A DNA stretch of 64,000 nt from Uranotaenia lowii (Eukaryota > Arthropoda > Insecta > Diptera > Culicidae), in assembly GCF_029784155.1 (NCBI RefSeq), contig NC_073693.1, positions 310,907,304 through 310,971,303 on the forward strand, written 5' to 3'. Under the pieces are notes generated by a model. The model searched no databases, was not told where the DNA came from, and saw nothing but the letters and a program-made list of their open reading frames with translations. This document shows, one piece after another, positions 23,461 through 35,900 of this stretch. Each line of letters starts with the position of its first letter. Positions within the stretch are counted from its first letter, which is position 1. A program made the translations under genes and the position numbers.

Positions 23461-24399
23461 TTATAATTTTTGTCAATTATGTTATTTTTTTATTCAAAGC
23501 TCTTTGTTATTCGTTATAAAAATTTTCCCCTTTTTGTAAAATGTTTTATATCGATATCTGTGGAATGCTTTATAAACATTGAAAAGGGTTTTTCGAGCGT
23601 CAAAAATCGAAACTTTGAGCATATTAGGGCACTCCGATTGAGCTGGAATTTTGTATAGCTAAGATTTTTTTGTCATTTTCATTTCCTGGGTTTTTTTTTA
23701 AACAATTATCAAGTAGCCTAATAACTGTTGGTGTTATTGATATGAACTTACCTCTAGTATCTGGTAGTTGATTTATTTCACATTTTTCATGATGAGCTCG
23801 CCTTCTTATTTAGGAATCCGTATAGCACAGAAGACTCCGCCAGCAAACTCTGTATAGAAAGTCAAAATAATTCTTTTGCCTATCAATAAAGCAGTCCAAG
23901 AAATCCCGGATATCGGAATTGTCTTGGTAATACTCAGATTTGTTTATTTGAGTTTCACTTGCGATAGCAGCGATGAGACACCAGAAAAATAATAGTAAAA
24001 TTAACGAAATTCCAGAATGAAATAAACTATCCGTCAAAGATCTGCTATGTCTGTAGCAGAATTGATGAAGCTTTGGGAGTTTTCACATTACTAGCAATAT
24101 ATTGAAAAAAAAAGACAAATTGTTAGAAAATAGCACAATCATCAGTACTATATTTGCTCAGCAATTGGCTTTGTTGTCCGAGATAATATTCATTCCACCG
24201 GATGATGCCGTGCTCAAAATAAAAAAAACTGATAACACCTGTTAACAATGTTGCACAATTACCTATTTCACGTCGCAGTGTCTGGTGATAAAAGAGGTTT
24301 GCTCAAATACTCTTCATTCAACCGATCGACGGTAGTACATACCTAATTGGATGACAGCTTAGCTTGACTATAATTATAAACAGTTATTGTTCAACTGCT
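23461..24399. other. Spacer downstream of the LYPLAL1-type gene; no gene seen
   Basis: AT-rich. ORFs of 60-75 codons (for example 23810-24037 minus) have no recognisable features. The stretch probably includes the 3' UTR of the gene ending at 24400. Confidence 0.3.
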
Positions 24400-25776
24400 T
24401 TACAATTTTCCTTTAGATTGTTTGCTGACTTCATCTGCGGGTAGGGGAATCAGCTTTTGTGTCCAATCAACAATCCTTAACAACTGATCCTTCTTGATTT
24501 CGTGCAACGCATTTCGATGGGGTACAAACTGACCCCGAACGCCGAGCTTGGCCAGCTCGTCGAATGTCGTTTGGCCCCATTCTAACGGCACCAAAGTGTC
24601 TCTGCAAGGATTTCATGTTATGGATTATTATTTGTTTTATAAATTAAAGTTTTCAAAACTCACCTTTCACCATGGAACATCAACAGATCAGGAAGCTTTT
24701 CACCTTCGGTAATCGATCCCACCGAATCATACACAATGGATCCGGTGTTGAGGAAGGAAGAAATTGCGAACACTCCAGCTAAATCTCGATTTAAGTGATA
24801 AGCTGTATGTAGTGCCAAGGCACCTCCCATTGAAAATCCACCTGAAATAATTGACAAACAGTTATGCCATCAAACTCTATAAGGATTAAATTTCTTCCTA
24901 CCAACAATGATCCGTTCAGCAGGGACACCTTGCGCGATTTCACGCTTCAGTATCTCGTTGACCGTATCGTAGATCGATGCCAGTGATGTCCGAATCTCCG
25001 GACAGTCCATTTCAATGCGCTTCCGGTTGAACCAAACGTTCGAATTCTCTCCACCCATCGGAGTGTACGGCTGGACCGGTGCCGTTGGAATGATGACCTT
25101 TATGTGCGGAAACTCCAGATCCCGACCCAGCAGAAAACGGATCCATTCGGTTAGCCCCCTTCCGGTGTCACCTAAAAGAAGTCAAAGCATAAGATAGAAT
25201 CAAAATCTGAATCCGATGTTTAGACAAAAAAAAAGAATGTACCTAGATGAAATTCGATCTATGCAGAGTGGATTGGACATAACACAACAGTAATTAATGA
25301 TATAAATTTAATAACAGTTTTTGAAATCTGAAAATCGAAAACGGCATGCTAATTCATCAGGCTTTAAAAAAAATGGCTATATTTTTAATCCTATAATTTT
25401 AGGCTAAAATGAATCCTTATTTCTAAATCAAATTTTGTATTCAAGTCTTAAATCAAAGCTCTAAGAACATTTTTAAAATACCTACTAAAACTGAATTTTC
25501 GTGTTCATTGTGTTCTCACACTGGATTAATCAAAATTAAAAATGCTTAATGCATTTGGTCCGTTGTGAAGTCCAAATGTTGACACCTGACCTCATTCTAG
25601 CTGTGGTGAAGCTCAATTTACATAATCGTTCAATGTTCCGTGGCAGTTTAAGCAATTCTACCAGAAGAACCATTATCGTCCAAATGAAAATCGCACTTAC
25701 CAGATCCGTGAAAGAAAATCAACGTTCCAATGTGGGATTTACCGGTGGGGTTGAATACTTTTTCAATAAGCCTCAT
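24400..25776 (-). CDS. LYPLAL1: Lysophospholipase-like protein 1 (acyl-protein thioesterase family), intact triad
   Basis: Four exons on the minus strand: 25701-25776, 24902-25171, 24664-24841, 24400-24601. They sum to 726 nt, 241 residues, close to the roughly 237 of vertebrate LYPLAL1. Donors are GTAAGT, GTAGGA and GTGAGT; all acceptors are AG. The start is in the context AGCAATGAGG. Exon 1 ends with the oxyanion-side loop FFHGSGDTG (residues 21-29). Exon 2 has the family block PTAPVQPYTPMGG and SNVWFNR. Exon 3 opens with GGFSMGG; Ser119 is the nucleophile in GxSxG. Asp176 (RDTLVP) and His208 (NALHEIKK) complete the triad. No signal peptide or membrane segment, so it is cytosolic. Family knowledge: alpha/beta hydrolases that remove acyl groups from Cys of proteins or act as short-chain esterases; the LYPLAL1 branch prefers short acyl chains. 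The exact substrate is not readable here. Confidence 0.92.
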
Positions 25777-26270
25777 TGCTGCTGAAGAAACTGGCGAAAT
25801 AAACCGAAAAACAAGGCCAACTTCTTGACTTTATCGGTAAGATTAGAAAAACAGTGAAAATCTGAAAAAAGAAAAACACGAAACGGACATTGCTCGCGGA
25901 CGATTTTGGATTGAATTTGTTTAGAAGCACGCGATCAAAGCAAACGAGAGATAAAAATTCAAGCATGCTGCTCGAATTTGGATTCAACAAGTGCTCGATT
26001 TGTTTAATTCATAAATGACGCAACAAAATTCGGAGAACATCGCAAAAGAATTATAGAGTCAAATAGAATCTACAGACAATTGCAAAATAAAACTTAATGA
26101 AATGATTAGTTTACAACGGTGAAAAAATATTCTAATGTACGTACAGTCTGGGGGGGGACTAACAATGAATGATTTACAATAAAACATTATTCAATTTTAT
26201 GCGATGTTTTTCTTAAAAAGATTACCAAAGCAAATAAAGTCATGGGAACAACACTGACTGCGGTTGTTCA
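25777..26270. promoter_or_regulatory. Putative bidirectional upstream region
   Basis: Lies between the LYPLAL1-type start codon (minus, 25776) and a possible plus-strand first exon ending at 26663. There is no TATA box that I would trust. A G run at 26153-26160 and AT-rich sequence are all that is visible. The bidirectional role is inferred from geometry only. Confidence 0.2.
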
Positions 26271-26663
26271 AATCAAAATCGAAAACAACTTCACCGGAAG
26301 TGGAAGTAATTCGCTGTGGTTCGAAAAAAATCGTTAAAAAGTGCGTGTACCCGAGTTTTTCGTAACGTTTCTTCTACAAGTGCGGTTTCTACTCGAAATG
26401 AGTAATTCGCGAAGTGTTTTTGTGCTTTTGTCGGCTCAGTGACGTGAAAAACCGGTCAGTGATATTACTTTCGATGAACAAAGCATCGGAATTCGAATTC
26501 AGGAATGATTTCCGGTACAAATTGATTCTAATCGCGTGGGAAATAGTGGATGAACATCAGAGAATGACTTTCGGGTTATGATGACTCTTCCAGTTCGAAT
26601 ACAGTCAGACCTGTGTCTTGTCACCGTTTCAGATGATGTACCTGAAGCCGGATTTCGCTTATG
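26271..26663 (+). other. Possible first exon of a plus-strand transcript
   Basis: A GC-raised stretch ends at a strong donor, TTATG followed by GTAAGTC (GT at 26664). Two ATG-led frames reach the donor open: one from 26578 (MMTLPVRIQSDLCLVTVSDD...) and one from 26632 (MMYLKPDFAY). Neither is recognised, and no downstream plus-strand coding exon was found in the remaining 37 kb. It may be a 5' exon with a very long intron, a non-coding exon, or chance. Confidence 0.3.
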
Positions 26664-26974
26664 GTAAGTCATTTTCTTTTCTTCTTTCCCAATCGTATCT
26701 GAATGATCCTTCTATGATCCTATATATACACACACACCTTGCTTCTAGCTATTCTTGCATTCTTTGGCGATCAGTTGCTTTTTTGCGGATCTTTGGTCAA
26801 TCTTGGTATGTAAAATTTTATATTTTTTAAGAATTTCCCGAGTATGCACCTAAAAACCAAACATTTTCTTGAAGTTCATGGTTTTCATCGGGAAAACCTA
26901 ACGAGCCTATAGTTTCTTTAGGAAAACCAGTTTCTCAACTCCCTTTCATTTCAAAACAGGGATGAAAATGGCAT
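26664..26974. other. Spacer, no gene seen
   Basis: AT-rich, with a short (TA)(CA) microsatellite near 26722-26737. Nothing else recognised. Confidence 0.3.
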
Positions 26975-27535
26975 CTTATATTAGGTAAAGTACATAAATC
27001 TTGAATTCAAATAATCAATGAAATATTCTAACGTAATTAATTTTCAGATTAAAAAAAAACTAAAATTTAAGTTTAGAGAATCGATTCTTTCAAAATTAGA
27101 TACATTGAATCAAAGTAAAAATTGTATATATTTTTTGGAATAAGAGATAAATTTGAACGGATATTTGAAACTTTGAAAGGCTAACATTAAACATTAATGT
27201 TTGAACTTTATAAAGATGAAATTAAATTGAAGTTTTCACCGTTACACAAAGATTAGGAATGGGGCTATTAAAGATGTTTACAGTACAAAATGGTTCCGCT
27301 CTAGATCATATTTTGGTCCCGCTCAAGATCAGATTTCTTCCTTCAGTAAAACAGCTGTAGAGTTATAAGGATTTACTCTAAAATATCCTACAAACCATCA
27401 TTAGAAAGCAGAAACCAAGATCTATCCGCTGAACTAAAAAAATCATTCGGATATAACACCTATCCATACAGCTTGATCAACTGTTCCGAGTTGTGTCGAA
27501 TTGAGCCATTTAGTTCCGCTCAAGATCATTTACAT
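26975..27535. mobile_element. Short copy of the GATCTTGAGCGGAAC motif element
   Basis: About 500 bases here align by eye with 62480-62990 in the same orientation. Shared text includes GAGAATCGATTCTTTCA, TTGAATCAAAG/CTGAATCAAAG, GGCTATTAAAGAT-type words and three reverse copies of the motif (near 27290, 27315 and 27515), ending GTTCCGCTCAAGATCATTTAC. The left tip TAGGTAAAGTAC is a poor match to TAGGGTAAATGATC, suggesting an internally deleted or decayed copy. Confidence 0.55.
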
Positions 27536-28237
27536 GGACTACAAAAAAGTATTTTAAGCTCAATATTTGTTGACACAGACATTAAATTTAAACACTTTTT
27601 ATAGCTTATTCAGCCTGTCAGATAATAAAAATATCTCCATATGAAAAATTACAAATCAATATGAGAACATTGTGATGTCTTTTAGAGTACTGATTTTCCA
27701 CAAAAGTGAGCTTGTGAGCTGTTAATGAGATCCTGAATTTTATTCAACTTTTGTTTTTCCTAAGATTTTTTAAACTTTTGGATGCATGAGTCTGTGCTTA
27801 TGGTGAGTGATATGTCCTCAAAAGAATAGATTTGTCGAAATGGTCGTAATCCTTAGGACTTATGTATTTTTTTCTATTTAATTGGAGAGAATTTCAACAT
27901 TGGTATTTTTAATTGTTATTTTTATTGTTAACTGATATTTAATACACATTTTTAAGGACTTTGCAGATATTTTCAATATTCAATATTTTAAATTCGTTTC
28001 TAGTCTCTAGAGCCACCAATATTTTGCGTCGTTTTTCTTAACAAATTAGTGTTTTTTTTCGTGAAAGAACATCAACTTGCACAAGGAAAGGTTTATGTTT
28101 TGACAAAAATTTGATGTACCGAAGATACCAAGTTAAAATTTTTAAAATTTAGTTTGTTTTTACTTGACACTGTTCAAAAATAACCAAGCTAAATAAGCTT
28201 ACATTCATTGATCAAATATAAAGTGTATCTAACGTCT
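27536..28237. other. Spacer between the two hydrolase genes; no gene seen
   Basis: AT-rich sequence without supported ORFs. It probably holds the 3' UTR of the gene ending at 28238 and the rest of the intergenic region. Confidence 0.3.
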
Positions 28238-31200
28238 TCAAAATTCTTTCCCGAATATCTTGATGAACATCCGTATCATAATCTCCGATTCGTCCTTCTT
28301 GTTTTCCGATTCCTCCTTGGCCGGCCGAGGCGGAGGTGTCGGAATGTCATCCCGGGGTGGTGGCACTAGCATCAGAATCCACTGGATAATCTGCTGCAGA
28401 TGTTTGAGGCGTATTTCATGGGCCATATTCCACTGCGTCACGAACTCGCCTTGTACTCCAAAGTTAGTTAGCTCCTCGAAGGTTGCCCGACCCCAATCCA
28501 CCGGAATGAGGTTGTCTCTGTTCGAAAGCATCGACATTATCAGTATCCGAATAGTTTTAAAATGGTAAGGAATACTTACAACTCGCCATGGATCATTAAC
28601 AATTCCGGTAGTCGCTCATCCCTTGTCACAAATTCCATCGAGTCGTAAACGATGGACCCACTGTTAAGAAATGAAGAAAGAGTAAAAACTCCTCCCAAAT
28701 CTCTGTTTACTCGAAACGCTGTGTGTAAGGCCATGGTTCCTCCCATTTCAAAACCACCTAAAATTTTAACAACAATGCACGTTAGTATTTTCATCAGTGT
28801 TAAACGAACTTCAATAGTTCCAAACCAACGATAATTCGACCGGCCGGAACGCCTTCCGATATTTCCCGCTCAATGATGGCTTCGACCTGGTCGTAGATCG
28901 ATGCCAGCGATGAGAGCATTTCCGGACAATCGCGTTCAATGCGCTTCCAGTTGAACCAAACGTTAGCATCCCGGCCTCCTTTCGGTGTATACGTTTGAAG
29001 AGGTGCGGTCGGAAATATTACCTTGATGTGCCGGAATTCCATCCTGCGGCCCAAAAGCAACCGGATGAATTCGGCAAAGTCTTCCCCGTTGTCTTCTGCG
29101 TACGAAAAAAAAACAATATATTTTTTACTTCTCTCCGTAAATTTTCTTTAATCTGAACTTGTGAAAAACTGTGAAGGTGCAGGATTAAGGTTTAATTTAA
29201 ATATCTGACTTTTTTTTTAATAATGCAATCTGACTTTAAAAGCTGGTTTCTGTATACTGATATGAATTCTACAATTCTTAGGTTCTTATTTTGAACATAT
29301 TACTGTATTTCTTAACCCTCATCCGCATTAAATTTCATTACCCTAATCAGCACAAGGAGTGTCAATTTGACACTCCAAGCTAAAATCGTCATAACTCTTT
29401 TTATATCTAACCTATTACAATGAAACTTATATCACAATAAACCTTGTAATGTCAGTAAAATAGGTTTAGAACATTATATTTAGCTAAAGCTTCTTGTTTT
29501 CTCGTTATTCAGCATGAAAGAAAAAAAATCCGAAAAAACATGCCTCAGGAAAACTGCTGTAGTTCATATATTACACGTCCAAAAAATATTTGCCTTATGC
29601 ATATGAAAGCTGAAGTTAATGTCTACATTATGAAGCCAAGAAATAGTTTTAAATTTTTTTTTGTGAGATTTCACAAAAATATGAAAATTATAAACGCAAA
29701 ATTATTCCTGAATTTCTAGAACCACAAGCAGCGCATCCAGCAAAACGTGTTTGTTTGCTCTCCGAGTAGGTACGGTGGGTGGTGATTTGGGCAGAGAGCG
29801 AAGCCGAGAGCTGAAATAATGATGAATATATGAACTACAGCAGTTTTCCTGAGGCATGTTTTTTCGGATTTTTTTCTTTCATGCTGAATAACGAGAAAAC
29901 TAGAAGCTTTAGCTATATATAATGTTCTAAACATATTTTACTGACATTACAAGGTTTCTATTGACATAAGTTTTATATGAAATTCATAAAAATCCAAACG
30001 ACTTAAATAGATTTTACTTTTGGAGTATCAAAATGACACTCTAAGTCGGAAAAGGGAGTTTTTTTTTGTCCAAGCTTCCAGGGTTCGTCCATAAATAAAG
30101 TAAAGATGCAATATTAAAGAACTTTTGAATTCATTTAGGGTACCCGAAGAAATTTTTGTTTTTTGAAGCTTCTGAAAAAAGTTACAAGCCTTCAAACTTG
30201 CAATAGTGTCAAAATGACACTCTAATGCGGATGAGGGTTAAAAAGATTTCAATCCCAAAATTCTTAACTTCATTATTCGTAGTTCAGAATTGTTCAGCTC
30301 CGCTGTTGAAAATGTGTCAATCCATGAGCTAATATTCTCAAATAAAATAAAAGATTCTTAATTTCATTCATTCAAAACCCCAATTTTTTCATGAGGTTTC
30401 GTGAATGCCGCATTCTAATTTTTTAATTTATGAATTTTTAACTCTAAGGTTTAAAGGGCGAACACGACATTATTGCGACACATTCAACATGGAATAACTT
30501 TTTACCATTGGGTAAAAATCAACAAAATTTTACAAACTTTTTCATTGATTTGTATTGTTTACATGCTCTCAAAATCGACGTCATAAAATGGAGGTAAACC
30601 AACGTGAGTCGAGAGAACAAATTCTTTCCTAACACCTGGAATTTCCTGACCTGTTGCACCGGCAGTTGGGAGAAATGTTGAACATTCACCATTCAATCGT
30701 CTCCAGAGTGTTGAAGCAGTTGACGTTGGATCACGGCAAAGGAGCTGGAAGAAAACCGGGACCGGAGAAAAAAAAAGACGGAGCGAAAGGAGAAGCGGAT
30801 GATTAAAGCAAACACCAACGTCTTAAGCCGTCATTTGGCTAAAAAGATCGGCATGTCGCAGAGCTACGTCCAGAATGCAAAGAAGAAAGCTGGACTACAT
30901 ACATACAAGATATAGAACTTCCCAAAACGCGATGAGCGGCAACAATCGATGGCTAAAACTCGGGCACGGAAGTTCTACGAGAAGAAGCTGACAAAATATG
31001 ACTGCTGTGTGATGGACGACGAAACGTCTAAAAAAGCCAATTTTAAGCAAATTCCGGGGTTGGAATTCTTCACCGGCAAGAGCAAGTTCAATGTGGACGA
31101 TAAATTTAAGAAGAAAAAAATGTCGAAATTCTTCTTCGAATATCTCGTTTGGCAAGCCATCTACTCATACACACTGAGGAGGGCACCTTTCGTGACAAAT

Positions 31201-32964
31201 GGCACAGTAAATGGCAAGATCTACTAATCTGAGTGCCTCGAGAAGCGCCTTTTGCCATTCTCGCAGCAGCACGATTAAGCTCCGCTATTTTGACTAGATT
31301 TGGCATCATGTCACTATTCAAAAAGTGTCCAGGAGTGGTATTAGGCCAATTCTGTCCATTTTGTTCCAAAGGACAAGCCAAACTGTCCGGAGCTGCGCTC
31401 TGTGGAGCAGTACTGGGCAATAATGAAGCGGGAACTTCGGAAGACCAAGAAGACAGTCAAAGACGAGAAAGACATGTTAAGAAAATGAAAAAAAAACTGA
31501 AAAACTGGTACCAGATGACACTGTAAAGACTTTGATGGATCAAGCGAAAATGCGTTCAATTTTACACTCAAGGCTCCATCGATTAACTTTTCTTTTGATT
31601 TTTGAAGTAAACATATGTATAAAACTACCCTAAAATTTTGGTTTGACTCTAAACATTATAAGAAAATTGGCATGACATTTTTGATGTCGCAATAATTTCG
31701 TGTTCGCCCTTTATTCATCAATACAATTTCTAGCATTTTTCTTGAAGTTTAAGTTTCAGTTGTTTCTTAATCAGAATTCAAATTGAGATCGCTAAATTCT
31801 AAGGTTTGAATTAAATTCTTAAATCGCTATCAAGATATCAAAATTCAAAGGATCTTTGTCTTCAATTTTCAAATGCTAAGTATGAAATCTACATCTGAAT
31901 CCTGAATTTTTAACTTTGCTGTTCAAATTACAAATTATAACTTTTTGATCTGATTCTAAAAATAAACATGTGAATCTAAAAATTCTCATTAGAATTTCTG
32001 GCTTGATAATTTAAATTTCTTGCATTTGAATCAGGTAACTGAAAACTTGAATCTCCTTTTTCGGTATTGTATACAAATTTATAATTTTTTAGTCCAAAAT
32101 TTTAAGTTTTCGTCCCTCAATTTTATGTTATGAGTTCACAATTTTGAAATTTTAATGTTGTGATCGAATCAAAAATTCCCATAATTAGATATGTGCACAA
32201 CCGATCTTCAAATTCTGTGTTCTCAAATAAAAACGTAGAATTATAAATTTATTATTCAAAACGCTGTATTGAAACTCCAAACACTGCTTTCTAAATTCTA
32301 GATTTTTAAATCCCAAAATCTCAATTCTTTTTTTTCTTCGTTATTCTTTATAGGATGAGCTTAATTTTAAAGGCTGACTCTCCAATTAAAGACTTCCAAA
32401 CATTTTGTTTTCGTTTTTTTTATTTGAACATGAAAGTACAGACAGTGCAGATCTCTTAATTTTTACCTTTTGTACCTATTTACGTTAGCTAAATTTTCGT
32501 AGGTCTGATCTGATAACGGAATTTCAAATTTCCAAATTCATGTTCAAATTTAATAATAAATAGAAAATTTGCTTTGAAATAAATTGCTTTATAAATAAAT
32601 TTATTTTAAGGAGCATTCAAAGCTTAACTGACTATAAAGGTGAAATTCTGAATATTGTTTTTTATGACTGCAAATTAAAACCTGTTTTTGTGAATTCGGA
32701 ATCCTTCATGTTGGGTCTGTAAAATAAAGTTTCCAGAGATTTTATCCGAAATAACCATATTCTGATTTCGCTGTTAATAACTCTGAGTTTAGAAACGTTG
32801 CTTACGAAAACAAAAAAAAAATCAATCTGAAAAACTCTTGAAAATTGATTCTAATTTCCTTAATCTCAATTTATCTTATTCGAAAATTTCTTATAGCTTT
32901 TATTCTGTAGAAATTACTTTCAAACAGTATTTCGGATTTCCATTTATAATTTCTTCTTCTTCTT

Positions 32965-32995
<31 letters not shown>

Positions 32996-35900
32996 TGCAG
33001 CATCGATTACCTGCATATTTTTGTTTCAACTTCATGTTTCATATGTTTCGAAAATACGAATTCAATATTATGAACTTTGTTTCTTTAATAACTGATGCTC
33101 ATTCTTGAAATAAAAACTCTAAGTTCCATACCTGCCTACTAATATCTAGAAAATACTAAATGTTGCATCATAAATTTAAAAGGCTAGAATAAAATCACAG
33201 GATTCCCAGGTTGTTAATTTTAACCTTTTTAATAATCTGTGTCAACATATGCATTAGAGTGGCAATGGATGTTTGGAAAAAAATTCATGATCGAATTTTG
33301 AAAACCGACCATAAACATTTTATAGATTGGCCCCAAAAGCAGACCCGTTCAAAATTTAAGCTCAATCGGACTTGATACAGAGGTGTCTCAAAGTGCTCAA
33401 AGTTTCGGGTTTTTACCTTTAAAAATCACAAGAGGGGGGACCAAAAGAAATCGAAAAAAAAAACGGAATTTAAATTTTGATGCCAAATGATTTAAAAATG
33501 TTTAAAACATCGAAATCTGGTGTAGTTCTGAAAAAAATGTCAAAAATCGACTTTAAAATTGAAAAAAACACCAAAGAAAATTCGGAAAATCGAAATATGG
33601 TGTTATCTCGATAGAAAAATTTTTGACAAAAATCGATTTTAAAATTTGCCAAAACTTTCGGGACTTCCGAGGTTTTCCGAAAAATGGCCGGTTTTCCGAA
33701 AAACAAGGTCCAGGAAAGTCGACTTTTAATCATTTTTTTGTTTGTTTTTGAGTTTACATCAGTTCTCGACGTTTCGTTTCATGCATTCCTCAGTTATTTA
33801 GCATCAAAATTAAATTGTCCGAATTTACTTTGGTTACCCCTTTGGTTATTTTTTAAATTTAAAAGTAGATTTTTGACATAAAAACTTTCGAGATAACATC
33901 AGATTTCGTTGTTTTATACATTTTTAAGTTACTTGGGACCAAAATCAAATCAAATTTTAAACTAGCATATGCATTTTGAAATTCATGGACCAAATTTTGA
34001 ATTAACTACAAAACTAATTTTGAACCAGAATTTCAAAACAGCTCTTTATTTTTAATTAATTATGATGAATCCAATTGAAAACCAAAAATCCTTTGAAAGA
34101 TACAGAATCCGAAATATAAAAACAGAAATACTATCTCGATTTCGATAGTATAGTATCAGAATTTCTGGAATGAATTTAATTTCATTAAAAATTTATTATT
34201 CAGAACTGATTTTCAATCAACAAATGAGAAATTTTTGAAATATTGTAGGATAGGCATTCCAGAATGCTCGGTTTTATCATGGCTTGTCCGATCATTTAGT
34301 AGAAAAATGAGACTATTCAGGCACGGCCTGGATCTACGGTTTTTTTTTATGAAAAACTGGGCAAGAAATACTAATTTAGTAATGATAAATAATAAATTGG
34401 GTTATTCCACAATAGATCACAAAAAGTTGGTCGCAGTGGATCTTCTCATACAAAAAAATTTAGTAATGATAAGTTTTGATTTTCGAGTCCAGAAGCGATT
34501 TTTATCAAAATAATTTTTTTTTTTTCAAAATATACATGAAATTTTGAAGTGATTTTCCTTTATCGTTCTCTCTTCCGAATAATTCTTGAATTTTCTCAGG
34601 ATATTGCCTTGTTTTTGGATTTAAATGATTGATTTGGCAAGTTTTTCCAAAAAAAAATTGGGGGCTTAGATACGTGCAAGACAAATTATGGAATGTTTAC
34701 AGTAGTAGAATTCTGAACCGGGGATTAGTTTTTGCCGTTTTGGCATCAGTTTTGAATCAAGTTTGTTACTCTCGAATAACCTTACTCATTCATGAATATA
34801 AGATTAAGAATTAAAAAAATTTGAGTGTAGAGTAGGATATCTCACTTTCTTTTCCTGGAACCTCATTGGGGGGTTTAACCCCTTAAACACCGCTAGTCCT
34901 ACGGCCATGTAGTGCCACCCTAATATGCATGCATACTCCACTCCAAAATTGCACTATGTCAAGAATTCTGGAGGCTCAGCCTTCAAATAATAGCTTATGG
35001 TGTAAAAACAAACTTTTCTAAGGCGGCGTCTCAGAAAAATGATTTTTAGAGGTCGCCTTTTTAAGGTGGACTTTTTAACTCAATAAAACTTGAATTTTAA
35101 GCATCTTTTGGGTTCGTTTTTTGTTGAAACTTCAATTAAAAGTACATTTTTTTGTAGATTGAAAATATATATTTTTTTATAAATTTCAAAAGTCATACCT
35201 ACAAATTCGAAGTTCAAAACAGTCTCAACAAATTTTTAGTTTAAAACTTATGTTCAGAAAATTTTAAAAAATATAATAGACACATGTTTGATACATTTTC
35301 AAGATTTTAGAATTTTATTAGGGATAAGTGTCGAAAAAATTCCCTTTTGTCAATAACCGAACCAGTGCGTCCGTAATTTTTCTGAGATGCCGTTATAAAA
35401 AAGTTTGTTTCCCACATCCGAAGCTATCATTTAAAGGTTGAGCCCCCAGAATCCCAGACAAAGTACAATTTAATAACAACCTAATGCATTCTCGTTTCTA
35501 TATCCCAATGGTGCATTCAGTATTCCCATCATTTTGCGTTCTAAATATTGTTCTATGAAATATTTTATAGTGTTATAATTAGAGTTTCCGTCCCGGGCGG
35601 GAATTTCCAGAAATTTGAAAAATTCGGGAATTCCCGATTCCCGGGAACGTTAGTTTCATTCCCGGGAATTCCCGACATGTATGAAATTATTTCTCTGGAA
35701 AAGCCTGATAGCCTCCGAAACCATTCTTATTGTTCTTTTTGAAAATGTAGTCATACATAATTCATTGAGGATATTCCGATTTCTATGGCAGTAGACATTT
35801 TGCAGCCAATTGGTGCAATTTTTTAAATAGATAAGTTAAAAAAGATAATATGTGTTTCCACATCGTTTTCATTGAACGAAACCCCACAACACTTCGAAAA

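Noticed and set aside
21688..23539. ORFs of 399-592 codons on the plus strand and 212 on the minus
   Set aside because: They are translations of a stop-free 9-bp satellite, with only Phe/Leu/Cys/Ser/Val or Lys/Gln/Arg text.
31233..31526. 97-codon plus-strand ORF
   Set aside because: An out-of-frame piece of the decayed DD37E transposase; the true frame carries LASCHYSKS and ELRSVEQYW.
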